Assembly (NCBI GenBank): GCA_944989445.1
Contig: CALYLW010000019.1
Coordinates: 2,825,148-2,889,147, forward strand
Direction: 5' to 3'
DNA: 64,000 bases
Source of the DNA: Ampullaceana balthica
Taxonomy: Eukaryota; Mollusca; Gastropoda; Lymnaeidae
Both the position numbers and the translations under genes were made by a program. Within the stretch, counting starts at the first letter, position 1, and each line of letters starts with the position of its first letter. Under the pieces are notes generated by a model. The model saw nothing but the letters and a program-made list of their open reading frames with translations. It had not been told where the DNA came from and ran no database searches. This document shows positions 32,936 through 44,478 of this stretch, piece by piece.

Positions 32936-35900
32936 ATGGGCTACGAATTGGACATGGTCAACAGGGACCCCAACGGACTCAATGACCACGTCAAGGTAAG
33001 TGTTTGCTGGATTTGACGGTCAAACTCTTAGATTGGTATTAAAGAAATTTACTTGCTTTAAGTCAAACTGGACGTTTAAACTGAACGAATTATGTTAACT
33101 CACTTTATACGGTATACTTCTGAAATTTTGTGTAATAGTTTGAATGTACTACAGGCGCATTTTATCATTCATAATGTCGCAAAAATATATTTGCATTTAT
33201 ATGGAAGACTAACGAATTTATGTTCATATTGTTTGGTTCCATAATACGTTCGTTGTCTCTAAGTTCTTGAACAGAAATATTGGTAGGGTTCATTAAAAAC
33301 AAACTCACACACAAAACAACTTATAAATAATGTATTTATAAAATCAAATTTATACATGATTCTGAACATCGTATTATTTTTACATAACAGAACCATTACA
33401 TGCAACCACAAATAATAAGTCAATGCAAACGATTTTCAGTAACTGATTTTGGTCTTTTCTCTTTGAATGGTTGACATACCCCCACTCATAGATAGAGGAG
33501 ACGATTAATTTTAGATTATTCGGCTACCAAAAGTTGTTGACCGTAACTTCCAGAGTAGACAGAGACAGAACATAGTGGATTAGCGGAGAACGTGTGCCAG
33601 AAGGTTTCGGATTTAATCTCATTGAATTTTGGGGGAACACGAAGTAAAGTTATATACAACAATTCGATTTTATTACGCTAAAATTAAATAATGTACATGA
33701 ATAATAATAATAACATATTGATAATTTATTTAGCGCTGTATCCCAGTAAGGAACTGGGCTCACAGCGCTTTACATGAAGATAATAACATATATATACGTT
33801 TTAAATAAATTAAGCATATTCTAGGAACAGACCATTTCAGATTTAAATAAAAGTAACAATAAAATAGGTCAAAATTAGTTTCTTTCAAAAATAGCAACTT
33901 TCAAAGGGGGGGGGGACAATTATATTTGAATGGATATAAATAATAACTTTGAAGAAGAAAAAAACTATGAATTATAAAGCAATTTTTACTTATGTATAAT
34001 AAATAAAAATTAATTAATGTTCACAAATGACTTTAAAGCTTTATTTGAATGCATCTTTGCTCTAATATACCAACGCATTAGTTATACCAACGCATAAATT
34101 TTATACCAACGCATTAATTATACCAACGCATTAATTATACCAACGCATTAATTATACCAACGCATTAATTATACCATTGCATTAATTATACCAACGCATT
34201 AATTATACCAATGCATTGATTAATGTTTAAGTGAGCTAAAATACTTTTAATAATAATATTAATAAGAATCTTCTCAGTTACTGTTAACTAAGATTGATAT
34301 TTACCTGGAACTACGTCAAAATATAAGTGCATAAAAACAAATACGCGTTTGCATGTTTTCAATAAATACTGGGTAAGGGGTGTATTGTGAAATTTTCAAT
34401 TAAAACTGTGGACAATATTTAATGTGTGCTGGGTGTGGACAATATTTAATGTGTGCTGGGTGTGGACAATATTTAATGTGTGCTGGGTGTGGACAATATT
34501 TAATGTGTGCTGGGTGTGGACAATATTTAATGTGTGCTGGGTGTGGACAATATTTAATGTGTGCTGGGTGTGAACAATATTTAATGTGTGCTGGGTGTGG
34601 ACAATATTTAATGTGTGCTGGGTTTTAAAAAAAAATCAATCGAAATAATATGACCACCTGAAGTTGTCATTCTATTTCTCTCATTTATGAAAATCTTATT
34701 GCATTTCCAAAGTCCAGACTTTCTGTAGACGAACCGAGGTTTGTGTCAAGTTAAATAATGACATCTTATTTCTGCTCTATTTGGCAAAGTCAACTGTTAA
34801 CATTATATGTCTCCTTTATGAACGTTTAAAGGGTATTGTAACGTCAATAAAATGTAACGTTTTTTTTTAAAGCTTAGCTGCCGGGCTTTGAATTGTTCGT
34901 CAAAATTGATGGTGCGTCAGATTACAAAAGATAACATTTCAAAACTACTGGACCCAAAATACCAATACACATTTTAATAATTAATTTAAGAACTTATGAT
35001 ATCTTTTGTGAGCTGCACGCCGAGTGATTGGTGTTATGTTTTGATGTTTTTAAAAATGGTCTTCGAAAAGAAGGAGACATTTGAACAAAAACCCCGCTTT
35101 GAGGCGGTCCTAACCATAGAGACTCGTGTGCTTGGCCGGGGTGGCGCAGAAGTGGTAGCGAGTCGAAGTAGGGAAGATTCCACCCCTTCTTGTGAGGTCA
35201 TTAAAGTGGGAGGCATTTTTGACCTTGTGTTTCAGAAGCGACCGTTCCGGGTGGGAGGGGGCGGGTTTTTTTCCAGCTAGTAGGTCCTTTAGGGGGCAAG
35301 AGAGCTGAGGGGTGTTTGGAAGACCCATGAAGAGCACTAGGCTCGGGGCTGCTGATTTTCTTCCACATGTAGGTGCAACAAAAACCAAATGCGAACTTAA
35401 CAGAACATTTCAAGGAGTTAAGATTTTTTAAATTTAAATTGTAAAATACTTCTCATAAAAAGTTTGTGTATAATGGACAATGGAACTACTCCCGGTGTGA
35501 AAGTATTTTAAGGCATTTAAAGTTGATTTGATATACACAGCTATGCACGTCAATTCAAACATGAAAATTAAAATAATATTTTAAAAATAGTGAGTTTATA
35601 ATAACAACCAACAACAAAGATAAATAACTTTCAGAAATAAATCATTTGTTATTTATTTTTAGGTCCTGTTTGAAGAAGTCCTCGCTGAGCCGGACGGCGC
35701 CCACTCCATCAACTGTGTCTGGAACTGTGCCTACAAATGTTTCAACTGCTGGAAAGGTTGCTGCTACAAGACCATGACCTTGCTCTGTGGCATCCCTCTG
35801 GCCATGTGCTGGGGTTGCGAGTTCGCGTACATCACCTTCTGGCACGTGTGGTACGTGACCCCATGCATGAGGGCCTACATGATCAACTGCGGATGTCTAC

Positions 35901-36001
35901 AGAAGTTCTACGGCACCTGTCTGCAATGTTACCTCCAGCCGTTGTGTGAGGCTTTCAGCTACTGCCTCAGTAACATTAAAGTAACAAATATGTCTGGATG
36001 A
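32936..36001 (+). CDS. CAV: Caveolin, copy 4 of tandem array (two coding exons)
   Basis: Exon 1 is 32936-32995 (MGYELDMVNRDPNGLNDHVK) with a GTAAGT donor. Exon 2 is 35663-36001 after a TTATTTTTAG acceptor, ending in TGA. The 2,667-bp phase-0 intron holds a 17-bp and a 27-bp minisatellite and a GC-rich repeat (35083-35390). The protein is 132 aa with signature FEEVLAEP at 23-30, scaffolding-like segment 37-56, hairpin about 57-87 with Pro65, Trp83 and Pro87, and C-terminal segment 88-132. It has 16 cysteines (38, 42, 46, 49, 53, 54, 62, 69, 72, 88, 96, 98, 106, 109, 115, 121). Positions matching Cys133 and Cys143 of caveolin-1 are kept, but the Cys156 equivalent is Leu111. Poly(A) signal candidate AATAAA at about 36463. 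It appears intact and is the likely parent-like copy of the 4/5 pair. Confidence 0.95.
34067..34222. repeat. 17-bp minisatellite (TTATACCAACGCATTAA)
   Basis: About nine units in the intron of copy 4. The equivalent array in the copy-5 intron is at 48353-48535, so it predates the duplication. Confidence 0.88.
34407..34622. repeat. 27-bp minisatellite in the copy-4 intron
   Basis: The unit is TGTGGACAATATTTAATGTG plus TGCTGGG, eight copies, nearly identical. Unit B has one diverged unit at about 48718-48745, so the array arose in unit A after duplication. The MCAGCGQYL repeat frame is an artefact. Confidence 0.92.
35083..35390 (+). repeat. GC-rich dispersed repeat, copy in caveolin 4 intron
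   Basis: Blocks include CCCCGCTTTGAGGCGGTCCT, GAGACTCGTGTGC, TGTGAGGTCATTAAAGTGGG, GAAGACCCATGAAGAGCACT and TTCTTCCACATGTAGG. The same order occurs at 49195-49545 (unit B) and, inverted and in a longer version, at 52690-53400. The open frame over it is not supported as a gene. Class unknown. Confidence 0.75.
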
Positions 36002-36679
36002 TGACGTAAGAAAACAGTTATCACGTGATACGAGCCGTGCAAACTTTAACTGAACTTCCACCCCAGAGATAACATACGTGTTTACCTTACAATATTTTTA
36101 ACATCCAAATTTATTGATGAAAAAATCAGACAAGAATAAATCACAACAATGGTGCAAAAGAACCAGTCGTTTGATAAGCGAAGGAAATAATTGCTTTTTA
36201 ATTGAAATTTAAAACTTAAAAAAAATAATCTATCATATAAGTTGAATCTACGAAATCAAACTGAGAGGAAATGGACAGTATAACAAAGACCGGCCTATTT
36301 AGATACAGGGGAACAGGAATATTTTGCTAATTGTCTTTGATAAGTATTTTTAAATACAGAAAATAAGCTGTTGACTTGTTGATCATATACATATGTATTA
36401 CAATCTTCTGTGATAGTTTGGCTTATTTTTACCACTTGTAATTGAATATAAAAAATACAAAGTCAATAAATTATTTATTTTTACATCCAAAAGAATTGAT
36501 TTTACTGATTTGATAATGTGTGTGTGGATTTATGTATTGATATTTTTAAATTGAATTATTAAAGTATATTTGATCTAAGAGCCATCACATTGATGTTTTA
36601 CCCAAAAGTAGGACTTTTGAGCCAAACAATTAGACTCGATATAACATTTTGAAAAATTAATTTAAGGTAAGAATGTTTT

Positions 36680-36896
36680 GGCGGCTGGATAGCGAAGTCA
36701 GTAGAGCACTCGCCTCACAAAGCTGAGGGACGTTGGATCGAGCCCACACAAAGCCACAATATAAATGATAAGCTAAGAAAGTCCTCCGCTGACCCCTGGA
36801 AGGGAATTGGGGCACCCACCAGGTATAAACAAGCCCCAAGTAAGCTCTAATGGAAACATTAGGGATCCCCTACGACCATCGGTCATGGGACTTACT
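36680..36896 (+). mobile_element. tRNA-derived SINE (family A) 3' of caveolin copy 4
   Basis: The head reads GGCGGCTGGATAGCGAAGTC (A-box region) and GTTGGATCGAGCCC (B-box region). The body contains GTCCTCCGCTGACCCCTGG and TCATGGGACTTACT. It has an 11-bp target duplication AAGAATGTTTT (36669-36679 and 36897-36907). The empty site is at about 50832-50842 in unit B. Confidence 0.88.
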
Positions 36897-37424
36897 AAGA
36901 ATGTTTTATTTATGCATGAGCAAATTCAATAAATCTTTTAAAAAATTATGAATTTACAAATTTTTTTTTAGAGTTTTTATAATTTGTTGTTAGATTTGGA
37001 CATGTACATTGTCTTTCTGGTGGTAATGAAACATCTCTGCGAAGCCCTTAGACTAGGCACTGACCAATGAATAGCCACAAGGTATTCTGAGATTGTTTGT
37101 TGCTCTTTTCTGTTTTTTTTTAAAATCTTGCCCTCAATTCAATATATAGGTGTCAGCCTGCATAAAACCAACACTGCAATTTTATATGACCTTCAATTCA
37201 TCTCATGCAATAAGAGCTGCATGATATTTTTAAATAAATCGAAACTATGGTTTCTTATGCAACATCTACAATAATAACAACAACAAGCAAATTATTGTTT
37301 AAATCAGCGCTCCTCAGCCTGGTCTACACGACCCACACAGGAGGCCACTTAACATTTCTCGAGAACCGCACAAAACGTCGAATAAAGAATTAGGGATCGG
37401 GATGTTTTAAAAAAATATTTGAGC

Positions 37425-37497
37425 AAGAGACAGATACACAGACTTACAGACAGACAGACTTACAGACAGACAGACAGATATACAGACAGACAGAAGG
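37425..37497. repeat. CAGA-rich microsatellite at the unit A/B junction
   Basis: Imperfect CAGA/CAGACTTA repeats end unit A. The corresponding tract at the end of unit B (51350-51553) is longer. The duplication breakpoint lies in this tract. Confidence 0.85.
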
Positions 37498-38103
37498 AGA
37501 CATGGACATCAGCCACTGACCTCGTAGTGTTGAAATAATAACCCTACACGCCCCACTCTATTCCTACATCTCTTTGAGGCGGCGCTAGGTTTGTGACGCC
37601 CGGGGCGTGCCGCTTTGATTTCCAAGCCCTTTATTGCTTTAAATCAACAGAGTAAATATTATTGAAAAAGGTTGGACCGAAAATATTTACAGAAAATAAT
37701 CTGAAACAACACCTTTTTTTCCACCGACTATTTGTTCACCTTAATTGTTACAGAGGAGTGTCAAAACATACAATAACAAAACCAAGGCAGCAGCAACGAA
37801 CTTCCATTGTTGATTTCATTAGTGTGAAGTCATGCATAATAGTTGGGCGTTGGCCAATAATGTAAATATCATGCAGTAATTAAATCACAAACGGTCTAGT
37901 CGACAAAGATATCCTCTAAGCCAGCTAACTAACCCGATTGTAGGGTACAAAATAATAAATAGATTTGAAAAAGAAATTTAAATCGTTTGATTTATAATTT
38001 AATAAAATGACGAGAATTTTGAACAAATTTATCTTGCTTTTTCGGGCACATTTTTTTTTACATCAGAGTCAAGTGGTGTCGAATATGTTTCAAATATTTT
38101 GTC

Positions 38104-38350
38104 TGTAACGTCTTCTTATTAGTGGGCTTAACAATGTCTACATTTAACTTTTGCTCAATAATTCCAGGAGGCACTGGTTCAACATGATAACTTTTAATTC
38201 AAACTTTATGTACAGCAATTTACATCATAACGTCCTCAAATAGAAATACATCAGTCGGCCATCTTCTTTCTCTCTAATCACATGACCTCCTTTCTTCCTC
38301 TTGTCATGTGACCACAATCAACTAACCTCTGACCTCTCTCTCACGTCACA
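38104..38350 (-). repeat. 3' LTR (element on minus strand)
   Basis: Direct repeat of 43557-43803, 247 bp, with TG...CA ends. Confidence 0.9.
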
Positions 38351-39005
38351 TTACCCCCGTGCAAACAAACAAAAAATGTTTATGCAATATAACATTTTTG
38401 TCTTAATACAATGACATTAAGCTGTATGTAAATCTGACATTTTTAACTTCCTTAGAATGGATATTAGAAATTCTGTAACAATCAACTCATAGTCTTTATA
38501 ATAATTGAAACTGTCATCACACATGAATTAAATGTTGATCAAAAATCATCGTGAATGCAGATTACCATTCAAATACAAACCATCAATAAGAAATGTTTAT
38601 ACAACTTAATTAATAAATGTTTATGTCTTTTTGACAACTATGTTGTGTACTCTGGTAGAATACATAATACGTGTTAGATAATCAATTACCCTCAATATAT
38701 AATAATATCTCAATATATCATAATGATAATAATAGGAGTTCAGACATAACAATCCGAAATAACAATCTGTGCGAAGACATCACCAGTCTGCTTGCACCGA
38801 AATAATAAAACTGGAATTTTAATATAATTGTAATATTGTGCCATTGAAATGCATTTTATTAATCAAAATCTGTACTATTAAGTATATCCTCCAGTAGAAT
38901 TCACACATCACTTCTTGTCCTGTATCCTCCAATGAATAATGTTATTAAAACAGTCTCTGGTTTTATTGTTTTTGAATTCACATAATGTCCGTATTTGAAA
39001 TTGTT

Positions 39006-39300
39006 CTACTTAAAATGTCTGTAAGCATATTTTCTTTTCCTTTGAAAACACCATTGTCTGAACATTTCTTCGGAATTGTCTATGACACCATCAATATTTC
39101 CTATAATTAAATCACAGATGGCGTCTTTCAGCACTCTTGCGCTAACTGTACCTTCAAACCAGGGTGAGTTGATGTTAAGGGTCGCTGTTGGACTCACTCT
39201 TGTGCCATCAGCCATGGTTAACGTGTATTTCTTGCCATCGTAATTCCCCTTCCTCTACTATTCTACTGTTTGCCACTATTGTTGTGCAGCCTGTGTCTCA
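39006..39300 (-). pseudogene. Retropepsin remnant of the LTR element
   Basis: On the minus strand the active-site block reads DTGCTTIVANSRIVEEG with DTG at 39289-39297, directly preceded by a TGA stop where an arginine codon would be expected. After a frameshift comes MADGTRVSPTATLNI and then ARVLKDAICDLIIGN, the C-terminal flap and DLIIG end typical of Gypsy-type proteases. Inactive. Confidence 0.8.
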
Positions 39301-39520
39301 CAGACACATACATCTCTTATTGTTGACATAGACTGGATAAGATTTCAGCTTAAGGTGGCTGTTAATAGAGGCTACAGTGTCACTTGTTTTTGTCTCCTCT
39401 CGATTCATTCTTCTGTTGTCTTCTAAGTCTTGGTTGTCATTTGTTATGTATTTGGAGTTATAGTTATTCCTACCTCTCCATGTTCTTCTATCCTGATTAT
39501 AACTGCCTCTCCATGATTGT

Positions 39521-40551
39521 CTATCTGGGAACATTATCTCTATATCTTGAATTTTGATTATATCTGTTATTTGCTAAGTGACTTAGTGCATCTCTCCATT
39601 CTGTTTTGTATCTTGTTGGACTGCCCTTGGGTGACATCCTATTTGTCTGTCTTTTGTTGTGATAACAATGTCTTGCCCATGTGTCCAGCTTGTTACAATA
39701 ATAACAAATGATTCCTGCTTCTTTATTTTTAATTGTAGCCAAGAAATCTTGTCTCTTATCCATCTCAACTTCAGGATGTGATTCTTTGAAAGTTCTTAGG
39801 GCATTGGTTAATTGAGATTGAGTCCTTATCTTTTTTTCTGCCAGATATGTGTACAATTCTGGTGTGGCACTTTCTAGAAATTTATCTATTAATATCATGT
39901 CTAGTATTGCTTTTGGATCAGTAATATCTATGGTTGCCAGTTCTAACCATTTAGTTAACTTTACTTGTGCCTCATGCACTATAATTTGTGGATCCTTGTC
40001 AATTTTGATCCTGATTTCATGAAATTCTCTTCTGTAGTTATTTTCTGATTTGCCAAAATGACATATCAGAGCTTTTTAAACATTCTTGTATGTATTTTAT
40101 TTTTCTTTTGGTACACTATTATAAACTTCAAATGACTCTCCTGTTAATTTGGTCAATAATTGTGTTGTCCAATCTTTCTCTTCGTATCCTTTCATTACCA
40201 TTATTGACTCAAAATAGTCTAGGTAGACATCCATTTTTTCTTTTTTGCAGTCATATTTCCTGACTTTTATCGGATCTTTCTGTGTTATTTTTTCATTGGT
40301 ATCGTTGCTGTGGCCTCTACTTTCCAAATCTATTTGTAATCTTAAATTATCATTTTTCAGTTGTTCTAATTCTCTTTTGGCAGCTCTTTCCTCTCTGGCT
40401 ATTATTTTTTTGTTTTTCTCTTTTTCCTTCTCTTTTTCTAAGCTTCTTTCACTTTGTCTTCTACGAATTCTTGTAAGTCTTTGCCACTCAAACAAAATTC
40501 TTTGGCTATGGCCGTGAACTCTTTGTAGTAATCCACGTCTGATTTATGTAA
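39521..40551 (-). pseudogene. Gag remnant of the LTR element
   Basis: The frame starts DVDYYKEFTAIAKEFCLSG next to the Helitron insertion. It shifts frame near 40440 and continues through a charged coiled-coil-like stretch (EKEKEKNKKIIAREERAAKR) to MDVYLDYFESIMVMKGYEEK and LLTKLTGESFEVYNSVP, a Gypsy gag core. After a further break a zinc-knuckle-like CYYCNKLDTWARHC follows, whose histidine is replaced by threonine. Frameshifts and stops show it is dead. Confidence 0.8.
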
Positions 40552-43044
40552 TCTCTATACATATAAGACGCATTTGATGTCTGTCTGTCGTCTGGATGTT
40601 CCCTATTAACTCAAGATCCAGACAACCAAATAACGTGAAATTTGGTACACGTACACAAAATTATACTGGAAAGGTTATTAAACAGGTTTCGTTCCATATA
40701 TATAAGATACTGGGGGCCGGGGGCCCAAAATGTAGTTTTTCCTTATATGAGCTCTATAAAAATTTTTTTTTAAATTATCATATTTCCTGTGTAGGTAGAA
40801 GCATGAAACTTTCGGTAGTTGTTAAGTATCATTTGGCGATGGTAACAGGTAAAAAATTATATAAAGTATCACTTAAGGGGGCCGGGGGCCCTAATGTAGT
40901 TTTTTTCTTACATTTAAAACTGACTCAACCCTAATTTCTTAAACTTTCCGTGAAGATTGAAGCATGAAACTTTGGGAACTTGCTGAATACACTCTTACGA
41001 CGATATTTGGCGAAAAATAATTTTAAAAATTTCACTCATGGGTGGCCGGGGGCCAAAACCTTTTTTTTCCTTATACGGGCTATATAAAACAAAATCAATA
41101 CTAATTCCTCATCTTTCTTTGTAGGTACAAACATAAACTTTGGAAAGTTGTTGAATACCCTCCCGCGATGGTAGCAGTCGAAAAAAAAATCACTAACTGG
41201 GGGGCCGGGGGTCCAAATATTATACATATAAGACGCATTTGTTGTGTGTTTGTCTGTTCCCTAATATCTCAAGATCCATACAACCAAATAACGTGAAATT
41301 TGGTACACATACACAAAATTACATGGGAAAAGTTCTTAAATAGATTTCGTTCCATATATATAAGATACTGGTGGCCATGGGGCCAAAATGAATTTTTAAA
41401 AACTTATATGAGCTCTATAAAAATAAAAAATATAACAATTATCCTATTTCCCGTGTAGGTAGAAGCATGAAACTTTCGGTGGTTGTTAAGTATCATTTGG
41501 TGGTGGTAACAGGTAAAAAAATATATAAATTATCACTTACGGGGGGCCGGGGGCCCTAATGTAGTTTTTTTTCTTATATTTAAAACTGACTCAACACTAA
41601 TTTCTTCAACTTCCCGTGAAGATAGAAGCACGAAACTTTGGGAACTTGCTGAATACACTCTTATGACGATAATTGGCAAAAATAATTTAAAAACTTTGAC
41701 TCATGGGTGGCCGGGGGCCTAAAACCGTTTTTTGTCCTTATATGGGTTATATAAAAATGAATCAACACTAATTCCTCATCTTCCTTTGTAGGTACAAACA
41801 TAAACTTTGGAAAGTTGTTGAATACCCTCCCGCGATGGTAGCAGTCGAAAAAAAAATCACTAACTGGGGGGCCGGGGGTCCAAATATTATACATATAAGA
41901 CGCATTTGATGTCTGTCTGTCGTCTGGATGTTCCCTATTAACTCAAGATCCAGACAACCAAATAACGTGAAATTTGGTACACGTACACAAAATTATACTG
42001 GAAAGGTTATTAAACAGGTTTCGTTCCATATATATAAGATACTGGGGGCCGGGGGCCCAAAATGTAGTTTTTCCTTATATGAGCTCTATAAAAATTTTTT
42101 TTTAAATTATCATATTTCCTGTGTAGGTAGAAGCATGAAACTTTCGGTAGTTGTTAAGTATCATTTGGCGATGGTAACAGGTAAAAAATTATATAAAGTA
42201 TCACTTAAGGGGGCCGGGGGCCCTAATGTAGTTTTTTTCTTACATTTAAAACGGACTCAACACTAATTTCTTCAACTTCCCGTGAAGATAGAAGCATGAA
42301 ACTTTGGGAACTTGCTGAATACACTCTTACGACGATATTTGGCGAATAATAATTTTAAAAATTTCACTCATGGGTGGCCGAGGGCCCAAACCTTTTTTTT
42401 CCTTATACGGGCTATATAAAACAAAATCAATACTAATTCCTCATCTTTCTTTGTAGGTACAAACATAAACTTTGGAAAGTTGTTGAATACCCTCCCGCGA
42501 TGGTAGCAGTCGAAAAAATATCACTAACTGGGAGGCCGGGGGCCCAAATGTTATACATATAAGACGCATTTGTTGTGTGTTTGTCTGTTCCCTAATAACT
42601 CAAGATCCATACAACCAAATAACGTGAAATTTGGTACACATACACAAAATTACATGGGAAACGTTCTTAAACAGGTTTCGTTCAATATATATAAGATACT
42701 GGGGGCCGTGTAGGTAGAAGCATGAAACTTTCGGTGGTTGTTAAGTATCATTTGGCGATGGTAACAGGTAAAAAAACTAAACAAATTATCACTCAGTTTC
42801 TTGGAATTGCTGGTATAGACTTGCAGTCACCATGCTTTTCTCATCGACAGTTGTATGTGGCCTGCTCCAGAGTTGGCAAAGAGGAAAATCTTTTTGTACA
42901 CACTCCAAATGGAACTTCCAAAAATGTTGTTTTATCACATTGCTTTAAGTTAAATGTACCCTTTATGCATGCAAATAAACAGTATTGTACGCTTCTACAG
43001 AAAACCTTATTTTAAACCCGGGAAAGCCGGGTCCTTGCACCTAG
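40552..43044 (+). mobile_element. Helitron with internal higher-order repeats, nested in the LTR element
   Basis: It starts TCTCTATACATATAAGACG after an A and ends with a hairpin (CCCGGGAAAGCCGGG), TCCTTGCAC and CTAG before a T. No target duplication is seen, as expected. Near the 3' end is a helicase remnant (42777-43015). The interior is a hierarchy: about 163-bp segments, each ending GGCCGGGGGCC, make a 666-bp monomer starting at 40555, 41221, 41889 and 42553. The monomers alternate in type (A-B-A-B), with a period of about 1,333 bp. Confidence 0.9.
42777..43015 (+). pseudogene. Helitron Pif1-like helicase C-terminal fragment
   Basis: The frame reads QFLGIAGIDLQSPCFSHRQL, then YVACSRVGKEENLFVHTPNG and TSKNVVLSHCF. 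The FSHxQLYVAxSRV motif is motif VI of the Pif1-family helicase domain of Helitron Rep/helicase proteins. Only this tail remains, so the element is non-autonomous. Confidence 0.85.
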
Positions 43045-43556
43045 TTTATAATATCTGTTTTCCTTACTTTTTCAGTTCGCTAATTTTCAATGTTGCTCAG
43101 TGTTTCTTTATTTAAATCACGCTTGTTTGTTTACAGTTGTATTTTAAATTAACACAGTAGGCTTCAGTAGGTCTGTAAAACTTGACCTGGATATTCAGTG
43201 TGTAGTGTTTGTTGTCAAACACTGCACCTGACCCAAATATTTTCACCGTGTAGTATAGCTTCCACTACTGTACTGTGACTGACCTTGGACTTGACCTGGA
43301 TGTGTGGACCTCGAAGTTATATGTCCGCCATATTGAAAAAAATGATTTTTTTATGTTAAATATTTACATTTGTACCAAACCAGCCAATAAAGTTATTTTC
43401 ACTGTTTCACAAACCTCCGTTTACTAGGACCAACAGTCTCTTCCTGATACACAGGGCATTTTCTTTAAAGATGAACTCAAACCGGCACTACTTCAGAAAT
43501 TGAGTTGATTCATAATGATTCACAATGTTATCTCCTTGTTTACTTCTGACACCATG

Positions 43557-43803
43557 TGTAACACGTCTGTTTATTTGTGCGCCTAACAATGTCTATATTA
43601 AATTTTGCTCAATAATTCCAGGAGGCACTGGTTCAACATGATAACTTTTAATACAAACTTTATGTACAGCAATTTACATCATAACGTCCTCAAATAGAAA
43701 TACATCCGTCGGCCATCTCCTTTCTCTCTAATCACATGACTTCCTTTTTCTTCTTGTCATGTGACCACAACCACCTAGCTTCAGGCCTCTCTCTCACGTG
43801 ACA
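43557..43803 (-). repeat. 5' LTR (element on minus strand)
   Basis: Direct repeat of 38104-38350, 247 bp, with TGTAACACG start and ACGTGACA end on the plus strand. TSD TGTC follows at 43804-43807. Confidence 0.9.
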
Positions 43804-44478
43804 TGTCTCTTCCTGGTGTGGATAGAAGTTACAAAGAATAAATAATTCATTCTAAAAGTCATGTCAATATCTGCAGGACAATAAAGAGCATAACTGAAGT
43901 GACGTAATTGTAATTTTAACTTATTATATGAGAAATATATAATTTAGAGTAGGACTGTGATAAACTATTATATGGGAAATATATCATATGGAGTAGGACT
44001 GTGATAAACTATTAAATGAGAAATCTATCATATAGAGTAGGACTGCGATAAACTATTGTATGAGAAATATATCATATAGAGTAAGACTGCAATAAACAAA
44101 TGAGAAATATATCATATAGAGTAGGACTGCCATAAACTATTATATGAGGAATATATCATATAGAGGAGGAGTGCGATAAACTATTATATGAGAAATATAT
44201 CATATGGAGTAGGACTATGATAAACTATTATATGAGAAATATATTATATAGAGTAGGACTGCGATAAACTATTATATGAGAAGTATATCATATAGTAGGA
44301 CTGCGATAAACTATTATATGAGAATATATCATATAGAGTAGGACTGCGATAAACTATTATATGAGGAATATATCATATAGAGGAGGACTGCGATAAACTA
44401 TTATATGAGAAATATATCATATAGAGTAGGACTGCGATTTCTCATATAATAGTTTAATTATATGAGAAATATATCATA

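Larger units (their letters stand above)
30421..37500 (+). repeat. Segmental duplication unit A (contains caveolin copy 4)
   Basis: It starts CATGGACATCAGCCACTGAC and ends in a CAGA-rich tract, then the same start recurs at 37501. Homology to unit B covers the 5' flank, both exons, the intron and 3' flank of the caveolin gene. Elements in A but not B: a hAT MITE (30815-31000), a LINE 3' end (31409-31795), an expanded 27-bp minisatellite (34407-34622) and a SINE (36680-36896). Confidence 0.9.
38104..43803 (-). mobile_element. Gypsy-like LTR retrotransposon lacking pol, with nested Helitron
   Basis: Two direct LTRs of 247 bp (38104-38350 and 43557-43803) start TGTAAC and end TCACGTCACA or TCACGTGACA. 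By eye they are about 90% identical. A 4-bp target duplication TGTC flanks the element, and unit A has the empty site. The coding strand is minus: gag at 39521-40551 and protease at 39006-39300. Next to the 5' LTR is TGGTGTCAGAAG, a plausible primer-binding site, and next to the 3' LTR a purine-rich CACGGGGGTAA. Only about 650 bp lie between protease and the 3' LTR, so reverse transcriptase and integrase are deleted. Confidence 0.92.

Noticed and set aside
34422..34628. Cysteine/glycine-rich MCAGCGQYL repeat frame
   Set aside because: It comes from a 27-bp minisatellite inside the copy-4 intron and is absent from the homologous copy-5 intron.
40596..42266. Duplicate 112-codon frames starting MFPINSRSRQPN at 40596 and 41928
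   Set aside because: They lie in the Helitron's 1,333-bp higher-order repeat; the duplication explains their identity and no domain is present.
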